From Candidatus Melainabacteria bacterium (GTDB lineage: Bacteria; Cyanobacteriota; Vampirovibrionia; Obscuribacterales; Obscuribacteraceae), in the NCBI GenBank assembly GCA_003963305.1, contig RXJR01000020.1, forward strand, positions 170,256 to 234,255: 64,000 bases of DNA, in the 5' to 3' direction. Shown here one piece after another: positions 43,498 to 50,823 of the stretch. Made by a program: the position numbers and the translations under genes. The notes beneath the pieces were generated by a model. The model was given only the letters and a program-made list of their open reading frames with translations. It was not told the DNA's origin and searched no databases. Every line of letters starts with the position of its first letter. Positions within the stretch are counted from its first letter, which is position 1.

Positions 43498-43617
43498 CTA
43501 GAATTCTGCGACGAGTCCGAAACTTGCAATCAACAAGATACAGAAAAAATAGAAGACAAAGAACCACGCCCAGCGAGTGATTAGTTGAATCTCTGTGACT
43601 TTTGCTTCCTTAGCCAT
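43498..43617 (-). CDS. 39-residue single-helix membrane protein, end of respiratory operon
   Basis: On the minus strand ATG 43617, preceded by GGGGATAAGGTA, opens a 39-codon frame ending in TAG at 43500-43498. The product starts MAKEAKVTEIQLITRW, continues as one membrane helix (AWFFVFYFFCILLIASFGLV) and ends in AEF. It lies 44 bases after the MvhD-type gene in the same direction. Its size and topology are those of the tiny subunits of cytochrome b6f and cbb3 complexes (PetG/L/N, CcoQ type), but I see no specific match. It probably stabilises the complex encoded upstream (inference). Confidence 0.62.
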   Translation of the reverse strand: MAKEAKVTEIQLITRWAWFFVFYFFCILLIASFGLVAEF

Positions 43618-43661
43618 TACCTTATCCCCATTTGGCGTTCGATAGATTCTTCCAGACTACT

Positions 43662-44246
43662 TCAGGATTTAGCTTCACTGCTCGTGTCTTCAATCGGTCC
43701 TTTGTTTTCCTGAACTGGCGGCACTTCGGCTTTCGCGTCCTTGCCGTCTTCTGCTGCTTTCGCTTCAGCTGTTTCAGCTTTAGTTTCAGCGGGCTTTTCA
43801 GCTGCCTTGGCTGCCGGAGCCGGCTTTGCCGCAGCCGGGGCCGCAACCTCTGGCGCAGGCAGAGAAGCTACGAATTTGACAAATTCAGCCGTATCAGCGA
43901 GGAAACGATCCTTCTGCGGACGAGACAACCAGAGCGCGAGAATGCGCCGACGATCCGTAGCCTTCTTGAGAGTAGGCACGCGATTGCCGAGCAGTCTTTC
44001 GCGGATCATCTTATTACCTTCGCGGTAATAGCAGTCTCCAATCTGGCAGCCGCATACTACGACCCCAGCCGCCCCTGCCTTGAGGGCAGTCTCAATCATG
44101 TTGGGCTGAACCATTCCACTGCAGGGAAGCTTAACGACGTGCAGTCCATCAACGCCTTTGACCTTACCGTCGGCATCAAGTAAGTCATTCACGTCTGCTG
44201 AGCGTTCGCACATCAGCGTTATTACTCTGTTGTTTTCGTTAGCCAT
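43662..44246 (-). CDS. MvhD/FlpD-type iron-sulfur electron-transfer protein
   Basis: 194 residues. The first ~125 match the MvhD family (PF02662): an early Cys (LMCERSAD), VVKLPCSGMVQPNMIETALKAGAAGVVVCGCQIGDCYYREGN with the Cys ligands of the [2Fe-2S] cluster, and RRRILALWLSRPQKDRF. MvhD normally passes electrons between hydrogenase or formate dehydrogenase and heterodisulfide-reductase subunits; none of those is in the window. A ~70-residue Ala/Pro/Lys/Glu tail follows. It lies 32 bases after the cytochrome b-ferredoxin gene, which suggests that it exchanges electrons with those ferredoxin clusters. Confidence 0.85.
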   Translation of the reverse strand: MANENNRVITLMCERSADVNDLLDADGKVKGVDGLHVVKLPCSGMVQPNMIETALKAGAAGVVVCGCQIGDCYYREGNKMIRERLLGNRVPTLKKATDRRRILALWLSRPQKDRFLADTAEFVKFVASLPAPEVAAPAAAKPAPAAKAAEKPAETKAETAEAKAAEDGKDAKAEVPPVQENKGPIEDTSSEAKS

Positions 44247-44278
44247 CTCGACTTCCCTAATCTCCTGCGATGAAGAAC

Positions 44279-45451
44279 TTATTTCGCTTCCATAATTTGC
44301 TTAACTTGAGCCAGTACATTTGCATCCGGAAGATCCGGCAAATCGATTGCATCGAACGCACAAGCACCTACGCAGACACCGCAGCCCGAGCAGCGATACG
44401 GCAGAACCGTAGCGAGCAGTTTGAATCTCGAGTTCGCAGGAGCCGGCACCATTTCAATAGCCTGATAAGGGCAGTCGAGATAGCAAAGGTTGCAGCCCAC
44501 ACATTTGTTCAAGACAACTTCAGCTGCCTCCACCGGTGGTTCCTTAATCAAGAATGACCACGGCATCGGCAACAAGCAAGCTCCTACTGTGATACCGGCG
44601 ACGACTAACCAGTAGACGAGAGCGCTCGGAAGCGAATTCATCAAGGCGTAAGGAGCAAGGAAGAACCAATCCATCTCGAAACCGGTCGGAGGTGGACCAT
44701 TCAACGAAGCCATCTTGCCGCTGGTGATCGGGAACATGAACACAAACACGAGCAGCAACGCCATCAGAACATAGTTGATAGCCGGCGGCGGCGTCATCAC
44801 AGGGCGTGTCATGCGCACGTAGTGAATCCACAAACCAAACAGCAATGCAAATGACAAACCGATATGAATGAACAGGTAGTTCGACATTGTGTAGTTCGAG
44901 ATGGTGTCACCATTCAAGAACCACTCTTTCAGACCAGGTCCAAAGAAAGGCACGCCTTCGAGCGCATACACAGTCATGCGTGTGAGAGCCAGAGAGCGTT
45001 CATCCCAAACCAGGTAGTAGCCGGTCTGACCGATGAAGAGCACCATGACGAAAAGAACGATGCCGCTGAACCACTGCAACCAGCGGTACTGACGATAGCG
45101 ATCTGTGAACCAAACACGAATTGCGTGCAGCAAAATCGTTATCACCATGGCGTCACCGGCGTAACGGTGAATACCACGCACCACAGCGCCGAATGGAATC
45201 GAATCGTTGATGTACTCAACTGAAGTCCAGGCGTTGATCAGAGCCTTAGAGAGATAGGCATTATCTACAGTTGGAATGTAGTATGCGAAAAGCAGCAGTC
45301 CTGACAGATACAAGACCCAGAGATAAAACTGAGGCAGAGCGCCGTGATAATAGAGCGGGTTGTACTTGCTCGTCATTATCTTGTTTGTTAGGTCTTCAAA
45401 AACAAGGAAGAACTTATTCCCTGATTTGATTAGTTGTTCGTATGCCGACAT
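44279..45451 (-). CDS. Cytochrome b (bc/b6f type) fused to a two-cluster ferredoxin
   Basis: 390 residues. The N-terminal ~215 are a four-helix cytochrome b with all heme ligands: His95 and His109 in helix B (RGIHRYAGDAMVITILLHAIR), His196 and His210 in helix D (FIHIGLSFALLFGLWIHYVR). The Qo-loop region reads FEMDWFFLAPY where PEWY is usual. About three more helices follow, then a ferredoxin: CVGCNLCYLDCP and CSGCGVCVGACAFDAIDLP, which can hold two [4Fe-4S] clusters on the cytosolic side. It would let electrons enter or leave the quinone pool through ferredoxin-like carriers. It is the second cytochrome b in this operon. Confidence 0.9.
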   Translation of the reverse strand: MSAYEQLIKSGNKFFLVFEDLTNKIMTSKYNPLYYHGALPQFYLWVLYLSGLLLFAYYIPTVDNAYLSKALINAWTSVEYINDSIPFGAVVRGIHRYAGDAMVITILLHAIRVWFTDRYRQYRWLQWFSGIVLFVMVLFIGQTGYYLVWDERSLALTRMTVYALEGVPFFGPGLKEWFLNGDTISNYTMSNYLFIHIGLSFALLFGLWIHYVRMTRPVMTPPPAINYVLMALLLVFVFMFPITSGKMASLNGPPPTGFEMDWFFLAPYALMNSLPSALVYWLVVAGITVGACLLPMPWSFLIKEPPVEAAEVVLNKCVGCNLCYLDCPYQAIEMVPAPANSRFKLLATVLPYRCSGCGVCVGACAFDAIDLPDLPDANVLAQVKQIMEAK

Positions 45452-45489
45452 GGTCTTCCTCTTTCAGCTTCCCTGAAACTGCCGCTCAA

Positions 45490-45864
45490 CTACTTCTTCA
45501 CCGGAATAATCAATTTCTCTTCTGCATCGTCTTTTCCAACAAACATGATGGCGAAAGCAGCGAGAATCATCGCCACACCCATTGCCATCGCATATGTGTA
45601 ATTACCAGCAGCAATTGGATTGATTACGCCTTTTGCGCTCTCATCGTCCTTATCAACTTTTCCGCTCAATCTTTGCTGAGCCCAATCACCCAGAGGTTTA
45701 AGACCGGTGAAAGGGGGACTATCAAAAATCGGCTGCGACCAGGCCGGCAAAGCAGGCTTGTCGAAACCGAAGCCCGATTCGGCCCAGGGCATCAACATCA
45801 AGCTGACACCAACAACAGCAACGCCGATCAGGGCGACCACAACTAGCTTGGCATCATTATTCAT
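45490..45864 (-). CDS. Small two-helix membrane protein of the respiratory operon
   Basis: 124 residues: an N-terminal helix (KLVVVALIGVAVVGVSLMLMPWA), a ~50-residue extracytoplasmic loop rich in Pro, Phe and Gly, and a second helix (YAMAMGVAMILAAFAIMFVG) with a charged tail. No known family. It overlaps the preceding gene by eight bases and lies 38 bases before the cytochrome b-ferredoxin gene, so it is probably a structural subunit. Confidence 0.75.
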   Translation of the reverse strand: MNNDAKLVVVALIGVAVVGVSLMLMPWAESGFGFDKPALPAWSQPIFDSPPFTGLKPLGDWAQQRLSGKVDKDDESAKGVINPIAAGNYTYAMAMGVAMILAAFAIMFVGKDDAEEKLIIPVKK

Positions 45865-46228
45865 GATGTTCCTTTCTCCTTAGCTTCCTCTCCTCTTGAA
45901 GACGAATATGTATGTCTTCATAGAGTTTGATTTTCTTCTTCAAAGTGCCTTTGCTTTTTTCTTCGAAATAGGTCCAGTACCCCATGATTCCGAGAATCAA
46001 AAGAGTCAACGAAGTGCCGAACACAAGCAGCGCCACGCTGGCGATTCCTGGTGCTTGATTGACTTCGCGCCAGCCCTGGAAAAACCAGGAAAGCGAAAGT
46101 ACAGCCATGCAGAATGCCACCGTCTTCAGTGCGAAGCTGATCTTATACACGACAGGTGCGCCGGCATCAGATGCGGCGCCTCCGTCAATGTTCACTGAGT
46201 GGTTGTTGCCTGTGGCCAAAATCTCCAT
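45857..46228 (-). CDS. Membrane protein of the respiratory operon
   Basis: About 123 residues with two helices (ISFALKTVAFCMAVLSLSWFF and IASVALLVFGTSLTLLILGIMGYW), then a long cytosolic basic/acidic helix (FEEKSKGTLKKKIKLYEDIHIRLQEERKLRRKEHHE). No known family. The ATG at 46228 lies four bases after the cytochrome b stop; a TTG at 46219 behind GGAG is a rival start. Two further genes on each side overlap or abut, which supports one multisubunit complex. Confidence 0.72.
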   Translation of the reverse strand: MEILATGNNHSVNIDGGAASDAGAPVVYKISFALKTVAFCMAVLSLSWFFQGWREVNQAPGIASVALLVFGTSLTLLILGIMGYWTYFEEKSKGTLKKKIKLYEDIHIRLQEERKLRRKEHHE

Positions 46229-46232
46229 TCCT

Positions 46233-48038
46233 TTATGACGCCGATGCCGCCGGAACTTTAGGTGCCTGAGGCGCAGGAGCCTTAGCACTGCGGAACTTCA
46301 CCCAACCATACATGCACGCGGCGAAAACGATGAAGCCGGCAACCATCCAGAACCAGTCCAGATCAGGAATCGGTTGTGGATAAATGGTTGTTATTGTCGG
46401 CTGTTTAACACCGTCCATGCGGTCAGCGAAGTTCACGAAGTCGAAGCACCAGCGGTTGTTGACCATGAAGTCTATTTGACCTAGATACTCTGCGTGAGGG
46501 GCAGGAGTGAAAGTCGGAATCAGCTTATAGAGCCAATCGAGACCGGCCGGTTGTTGGCATACAGTCTGCAATTCGAGCAGCTTTGCCTTCTCCAGCGGTT
46601 CGCCCATCTTTTTGATCGTTTCAGGATCGAGAACGAAGGGATAGTTCCAATATTCTTTGTTTGTCGACCAGAGCGCACGCACGAGCTCTTCCGCTTTCTT
46701 CATGTTCTCGCCACCGAACGGACGGCAGAGACTGTAGAGGAAAGCATGCAACATGGGATCGAAGAAGATTTCAGTGCGCGCCATGAAGTAGTACCAGACA
46801 GCGCAGATACCCTGAATCAACCCGACAATAGCCATCACCAGAGCACCCTTGGCATTCTTAGCAGCCTGGATAGGATCTTTGTTCGTGAACATAAGACCCA
46901 ATTGCAAGAGGATACCGATGTCGACCATAAGGAAGAGTGCATCTCTCCAGTAAGGCGGGTCGACGTGAATATTGGCGATGTTGACGATGATCAGATAGGA
47001 GAATGCGATCCAGTTAAGCAGCCCCATCAGTGTGACGAGGAATATCAGTGGACGCTTCGAAATATCTTTCTCGGCACCGGTCACCCAGACGTCAATGAAG
47101 GGCAGCAAAATAACGGAGATCGGAATAATCAGCGTAATTTCAGTTGCCACTACCGGCTCGAGATATTTGTACATCTGGTACAGACCAAGGAAGTACCAGT
47201 CAGAGAGAATCGGCAGCGGAGTTACGTCTGGATCAGAACGGCGACCCTGCGCAGCAGGCAGGATGATGGCAACGATGACGAGCATCATTACGACGATGAT
47301 GCGTTTTGTCCAGTTGAGCGGAACACGCTTGTAAGCATTTTTGTAGAAATAAAGTTCGACGAAGATCAGCGGAATCAACGAGAACGCCAGGTGCAAAGAG
47401 AAGAATCGAGTGATCGTCTCTTGAGTGATGGCGGCGCCACCACCCAGCAATACTTCAGCTGTATTCCAACCGAGATGCAATGACTTGACCAGAGGCTGAT
47501 AGAAATCGCCCATGACCGGAAATTGATCCATATAAGTCGGGAATGTAGCAAACACCTTGGTCGCCCAAAATGCACGCTGGTTCCAGATCAAAAGATATCC
47601 AGTCAGACCTGAGTACATCGAGAGCAGAAGAGCAATAAGACCAAGCGCGATGTTGAATTCGCGACCTGGCTTATAGTCTGCATTTATGAACATTCTGTAG
47701 AGGCGCAGCGTTGCCGCGATAATCATCGCGTCTGCACCATATTTGTGCATGCCGCGAATCAAGCCGCCGAATGGAATTTCAGTCTGGATGCGGAAAATCG
47801 AATCGAAAGCCTCAGGCTTGGTGGGCACATACCAGATCATCAGCAACAAGCCACTGGCCATAACTATGAACCAGACCAGATAAAAAATCGGTCCGAGAGC
47901 ATAGAACGGATTCGTCTTAGCCTCGACGTTCTGATAGCTTTCATCGAAGATATCGATGTTTTTTATGCGCGTCTTGACGTAGTCAGTCACAGCAGTGACT
48001 GTTCCGGACAATCCCTTGTCAGAAGTTGTACTAGGCAA
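46233..48038 (-). CDS. Cytochrome b of Rieske/b complex lacking the heme bH ligands
   Basis: 601 residues. Helices A-D form a cytochrome b: RGMHKYGADAMIIAATLRLYRMF (His98) and TRFFSLHLAFSLIPLIFVELYF (His216) keep the bL-side ligand pair, but the partners 14 residues later are Arg112 and Tyr230 instead of His. The Qo motif is LSDWYFLGLYQ (SDWY for PEWY). Helices E-H follow without a break, so b6 and subunit IV parts are one chain, then a ~200-residue C-terminal domain with a final helix (FWMVAGFIVFAACMYGWVKF). It overlaps the Rieske gene by eight bases. I infer a quinol-oxidising subunit with one b heme. Confidence 0.88.
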   Translation of the reverse strand: MPSTTSDKGLSGTVTAVTDYVKTRIKNIDIFDESYQNVEAKTNPFYALGPIFYLVWFIVMASGLLLMIWYVPTKPEAFDSIFRIQTEIPFGGLIRGMHKYGADAMIIAATLRLYRMFINADYKPGREFNIALGLIALLLSMYSGLTGYLLIWNQRAFWATKVFATFPTYMDQFPVMGDFYQPLVKSLHLGWNTAEVLLGGGAAITQETITRFFSLHLAFSLIPLIFVELYFYKNAYKRVPLNWTKRIIVVMMLVIVAIILPAAQGRRSDPDVTPLPILSDWYFLGLYQMYKYLEPVVATEITLIIPISVILLPFIDVWVTGAEKDISKRPLIFLVTLMGLLNWIAFSYLIIVNIANIHVDPPYWRDALFLMVDIGILLQLGLMFTNKDPIQAAKNAKGALVMAIVGLIQGICAVWYYFMARTEIFFDPMLHAFLYSLCRPFGGENMKKAEELVRALWSTNKEYWNYPFVLDPETIKKMGEPLEKAKLLELQTVCQQPAGLDWLYKLIPTFTPAPHAEYLGQIDFMVNNRWCFDFVNFADRMDGVKQPTITTIYPQPIPDLDWFWMVAGFIVFAACMYGWVKFRSAKAPAPQAPKVPAASAS

Positions 48039-48600
48039 TTCCCCCGGCCTCCAAACTTAGAACTTGATATTCCTCGCCTACTTTTTTCACTTCGAAACTG
48101 CGCGGTGGTCTTGGTGCCGGTCCGCTCACGACTTTGCCACCATTTGCGATGTCATAGACGCTCAAGTGGCAGGGGCATGCGAATACTGGACCGTTTGGTG
48201 TGAAGTTGTAACCCTTGGCACACTCGGACGGATCTTTGACGAAATTGAAGATGCAACCAAGGTGCGGGCAAATGCGGCTATATGCGACAACGTCACCAGT
48301 CGGCAATTTGACGATGAAACCAGGAATCTGGCGAACTTCTTTGCCTTCAGGGTTGTACTCGATGTAGCTCTGCTTGAACATGAATGGCAAGCAGGTCCAA
48401 GGTTCAGGGAAATCGCTGTCTTTGAACGACGGCACAGGCAACTCAGCTACTGGCTGGTCAGATTTGCCGAGCACGTCGAGCGGCTTTCTGGTCGGCAGCA
48501 AGAAACGCAGGAAAGGCGACGCCAGCAAACCGAATGTAGCAGCCAGCGGAATCGCTGCCGCCGTCTTCAATAAGAATCGTCTTGATGTACCATCAGCCAT
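48031..48600 (-). CDS. Rieske [2Fe-2S] protein
   Basis: 189 residues. A Tat-type signal/anchor (TSRRFLLKTAAAIPLAATFG) precedes the Rieske domain: ICPHLGC (CxHxGC type) and CPCHLSVYD (CxCHxS type), giving two Cys and two His cluster ligands; GPAPRPPRSFEV is the Pro loop. About 35 residues are inserted before the cluster fold (LPVPSFKDSDFPEPWTCLPF). It takes electrons from quinol at the partner cytochrome b and passes them to cytochrome c. It is followed by the cytochrome b gene in the usual order. Confidence 0.94.
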   Translation of the reverse strand: MADGTSRRFLLKTAAAIPLAATFGLLASPFLRFLLPTRKPLDVLGKSDQPVAELPVPSFKDSDFPEPWTCLPFMFKQSYIEYNPEGKEVRQIPGFIVKLPTGDVVAYSRICPHLGCIFNFVKDPSECAKGYNFTPNGPVFACPCHLSVYDIANGGKVVSGPAPRPPRSFEVKKVGEEYQVLSLEAGGIA

Positions 48601-48619
48601 ATTGCTTCACCCTTGTTCC

Positions 48620-49414
48620 TTACTTACTTGAACTGGCTGCTGAGCCAGATTTGTTTGCACCAGTGTCTTCTGGCAATGTGGCCAAATTGGTTTCGTGGAA
48701 GTTTCGAACATACTGTACCAGTTTCCAGATGTAGGCCTCATCGAATTTTAGGTTCTTCGCCTTGTCTTCCTTACCGAGGAAGTTCGGCATGCCTTCCCAC
48801 TTAATGCCGTTGGCGATGTGGTCATAGAGAGTATCGTCAGTGCGATCGTAGAATCGGTTGTACTGAGAGAAGTTAGCAGGCACAGGCTCTAAAGCGTGAG
48901 CAAGCGGACCATCTCCTTTTCCCTTTTTGCCGTGGCAAACAGCACAGTTCGAACCAAAGACGGGATCGATTGCCATAATCTCAGCATCGTTCAGCTCAGG
49001 TACAGCAAGTGATCTTGTGTAGAAGACCAGGTCCCAGATCTGGCGTTTGCTCAATTTGTCTGCCAGAGCCGGATGATTGGTCCCAGGCTTGCCATAAGCA
49101 ACAAACAAGAATTGATCGATAGGCTTGATCTTGCGCATCCAGACTTTGTCGGACAAATTCACAGGTGCCGAGCCGCCACTGCCTGTGGCACCATGACACG
49201 AGGCGCAGTTCTGCTGGTTCCACCAAACTTTACCGTCAGGCACAGAAGGTCTGTCTTCGGGATAGGTCAAGATATCGGCTTTTCGAGTCAGATTAGCCGA
49301 AACCAGACTCTCGTTTTTTAGAGAAAAGTTGCTGGAGCATGAAGAGAGCAGCACCATACCCGGCGCCAGCAAAAGTAGGGAGAAAGCATGCTTCAGTCGA
49401 ATTGGTAATCGCAT
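48620..49414 (-). CDS. Diheme c-type cytochrome lipoprotein
   Basis: About 264 residues. The lipobox MVLLSSC anchors it to the membrane. Two heme-c sites are visible: CASCHG (with DGKVWWNQQN before it) and CAVCHG; likely Met ligands lie in KWEGMPNF and the first domain's KVWMRKIKP region. It probably carries electrons from the Rieske protein to the cbb3-type oxidase whose genes precede it. Start ATG 49414 places the signal peptide normally; no strong ribosome-binding site is seen, and the 67-residue gene ends eight bases upstream. Confidence 0.88.
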   Translation of the reverse strand: MRLPIRLKHAFSLLLLAPGMVLLSSCSSNFSLKNESLVSANLTRKADILTYPEDRPSVPDGKVWWNQQNCASCHGATGSGGSAPVNLSDKVWMRKIKPIDQFLFVAYGKPGTNHPALADKLSKRQIWDLVFYTRSLAVPELNDAEIMAIDPVFGSNCAVCHGKKGKGDGPLAHALEPVPANFSQYNRFYDRTDDTLYDHIANGIKWEGMPNFLGKEDKAKNLKFDEAYIWKLVQYVRNFHETNLATLPEDTGANKSGSAASSSK

Positions 49415-49422
49415 TTTTTTAG

Positions 49423-49626
49423 TTAGTATCCGAAGAAGGGAATCCAGGAGAAAAGCGCCCAACTAACGATGAACAAAAAGAAGAGAATGAGAAACAAAGG
49501 AGGCGGTCCTTCGCCGATGCGATATTCCGAAACTTCCTCGTAGTGCTCCTCTTCACCGGTGGCAGGTGCAGCCGCTGGTTTGAGCGGATCAGCCGCTCGA
49601 ACAGACTGTTTCGCGTCGTCAGCCAT
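49423..49626 (-). CDS. Single-helix protein of the oxidase operon (CcoQ/CcoP-N-like position)
   Basis: 67 residues: ~40 hydrophilic N-terminal residues (DPLKPAAAPATGEEEHYEEVSEYRIGEG), then one membrane helix (PPPLFLILFFLFIVSWALFSWIPFFGY) that reaches the C-terminus. It holds the place of the small CcoQ or the membrane anchor of CcoP, but I do not see a firm match. It overlaps the CcoS-like gene by eight bases. Confidence 0.72.
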   Translation of the reverse strand: MADDAKQSVRAADPLKPAAAPATGEEEHYEEVSEYRIGEGPPPLFLILFFLFIVSWALFSWIPFFGY

Positions 49627-49882
49627 TGGTTACCTCTTTTACTGAAGACAAATTTTTCATGCGTGCTTTTTCTGCCGCCAGACGAGCCCGAATACCATTC
49701 GGTCCGTCTTCGTCGTCATCCATCATCTCGAATTTAGTTGCTTCCATATCTTCGAATTCGCCGTTCTTGAAAGCCCAGAGAATACCGACGATAGCTACGA
49801 TAAAAAAGACTCCGCATACTCCGAAGGCAACGTACATGCCACCTTGCAGACCGGCTTGATTGAGAATGCAATTAGGACACAT
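49619..49882 (-). CDS. ccoS: CcoS/FixS-like oxidase maturation protein
   Basis: 87 residues. One membrane helix (YVAFGVCGVFFIVAIVGILWAF) is followed by KNGEFEDMEATKFEMMDDDED, close to the CcoS pattern 'lksGQFDDlegpa-x-x-iL-x-DD'. CcoS is needed for cofactor insertion into cbb3 oxidases. Unusual features are an N-terminal CPNC motif before the helix, which could bind a metal, and a ~25-residue Lys/Arg-rich tail. It overlaps CcoO by one base. The copper transporter and ferredoxin partners (CcoI, CcoG, CcoH) are not in the window. Confidence 0.66.
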   Translation of the reverse strand: MCPNCILNQAGLQGGMYVAFGVCGVFFIVAIVGILWAFKNGEFEDMEATKFEMMDDDEDGPNGIRARLAAEKARMKNLSSVKEVTNG

Positions 49883-50823
49883 TATTCTCCGCCTCCAGTG
49901 TGGGGCTCATACTCTTCGTGTGAGAGAACCGGCAGTTTGACCTGCTGTGCCTTCTCCACGTCTTCGAGCTTGTCTACTGTCTCTTCCGTATCTTTCTGCA
50001 GCGTCTTCAGATAAGCAACTACGTACCAGCGCTGCTCTTCTGTGAGAATCTGATTCCAACGAGGCATTCTGGTTCCAGCTACACCTTCGCTGGTGCGATA
50101 GAACCACATCGAATCGTCATACTGTTTGTAGAACGGACGAGTGAAATTAGCTGGTTTCTTTTCCAGAGTGATTGAGTTTGGACCGTTGCCTCGACCATCA
50201 AGTCCGTGGCAGGCAGCGCAGTTCTGTGTGTAGATACCGCGACCAGCATTGGCACTGGCAGAAGCGTTGGTGTCGACGTGGCGACGAGCGAGAAGAGCGC
50301 GACCGGCTTCGGTGGTATCACGATACTCATCCGGAGCTTCAACATAATGTTGGGGCAATCGCTTGTTTCCGAGAGTCTGAATGTATGCCACCAGGTCATT
50401 CATGTCTTCATCAGACAGGTAGCTGAATGAAGGCATTATCGAACCGGGCTTGACTGCACGAGGTTGTACAAGGTGAGCTTTCTGCCATTGCGATGGGAAG
50501 CGTCCGCCTTCGTTGGTCAGGTCTGGACCAGTGCGAGCGGTACCAAGTTGGTGAGGCGTTTCATAGTTGTAGTCACCAGCTTGCACGAGCGGTCCGTAGC
50601 CACGGTCTTGCAAACGCGTAAATTGCGTGTGGCAGTAGAAGCAACCTTCTCGAACGTAGATCTGGCGCCCGCGAGCAGCATTACCAACAGTCTCGGTACT
50701 GTAGTCGTTGCCGGTGTGAGCTGGTTTTGGTTGAAACAAGACCATCGGCATCAACACAGTTGAGAAGATGATTGTGAAAAACGTGATGACGATACCAATG
50801 GCACCGAGTCGGTAGCCGTACAT
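49882..50823 (-). CDS. ccoO: cbb3-type oxidase CcoO-like subunit with second cytochrome c domain
   Basis: 313 residues. A membrane helix (GAIGIVITFFTIIFSTVLMPMVLF) is followed by a CcoO-type monoheme domain: REGCFYCHTQFTRLQDRGYGP, then HQLGTARTGPDLTNEGGRFPSQWQKAHLVQPRAVKPGSIMPSFSYL. A second cytochrome c domain follows with CAACHGLDGRGNGPN and GTRMPRWNQILTEEQRWYVVAYLKTL. The second half stands in for CcoP, which is otherwise absent. It overlaps CcoN by one base. It carries electrons from the c lipoprotein to the catalytic subunit. Confidence 0.9.
   Translation of the reverse strand: MYGYRLGAIGIVITFFTIIFSTVLMPMVLFQPKPAHTGNDYSTETVGNAARGRQIYVREGCFYCHTQFTRLQDRGYGPLVQAGDYNYETPHQLGTARTGPDLTNEGGRFPSQWQKAHLVQPRAVKPGSIMPSFSYLSDEDMNDLVAYIQTLGNKRLPQHYVEAPDEYRDTTEAGRALLARRHVDTNASASANAGRGIYTQNCAACHGLDGRGNGPNSITLEKKPANFTRPFYKQYDDSMWFYRTSEGVAGTRMPRWNQILTEEQRWYVVAYLKTLQKDTEETVDKLEDVEKAQQVKLPVLSHEEYEPHTGGGE

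Noticed and set aside
46494-47483. 329-codon plus-strand frame
   Set aside because: Antisense to cytochrome b; very rich in His, Glu, Gln and Arg, as expected for the complement of a membrane protein.
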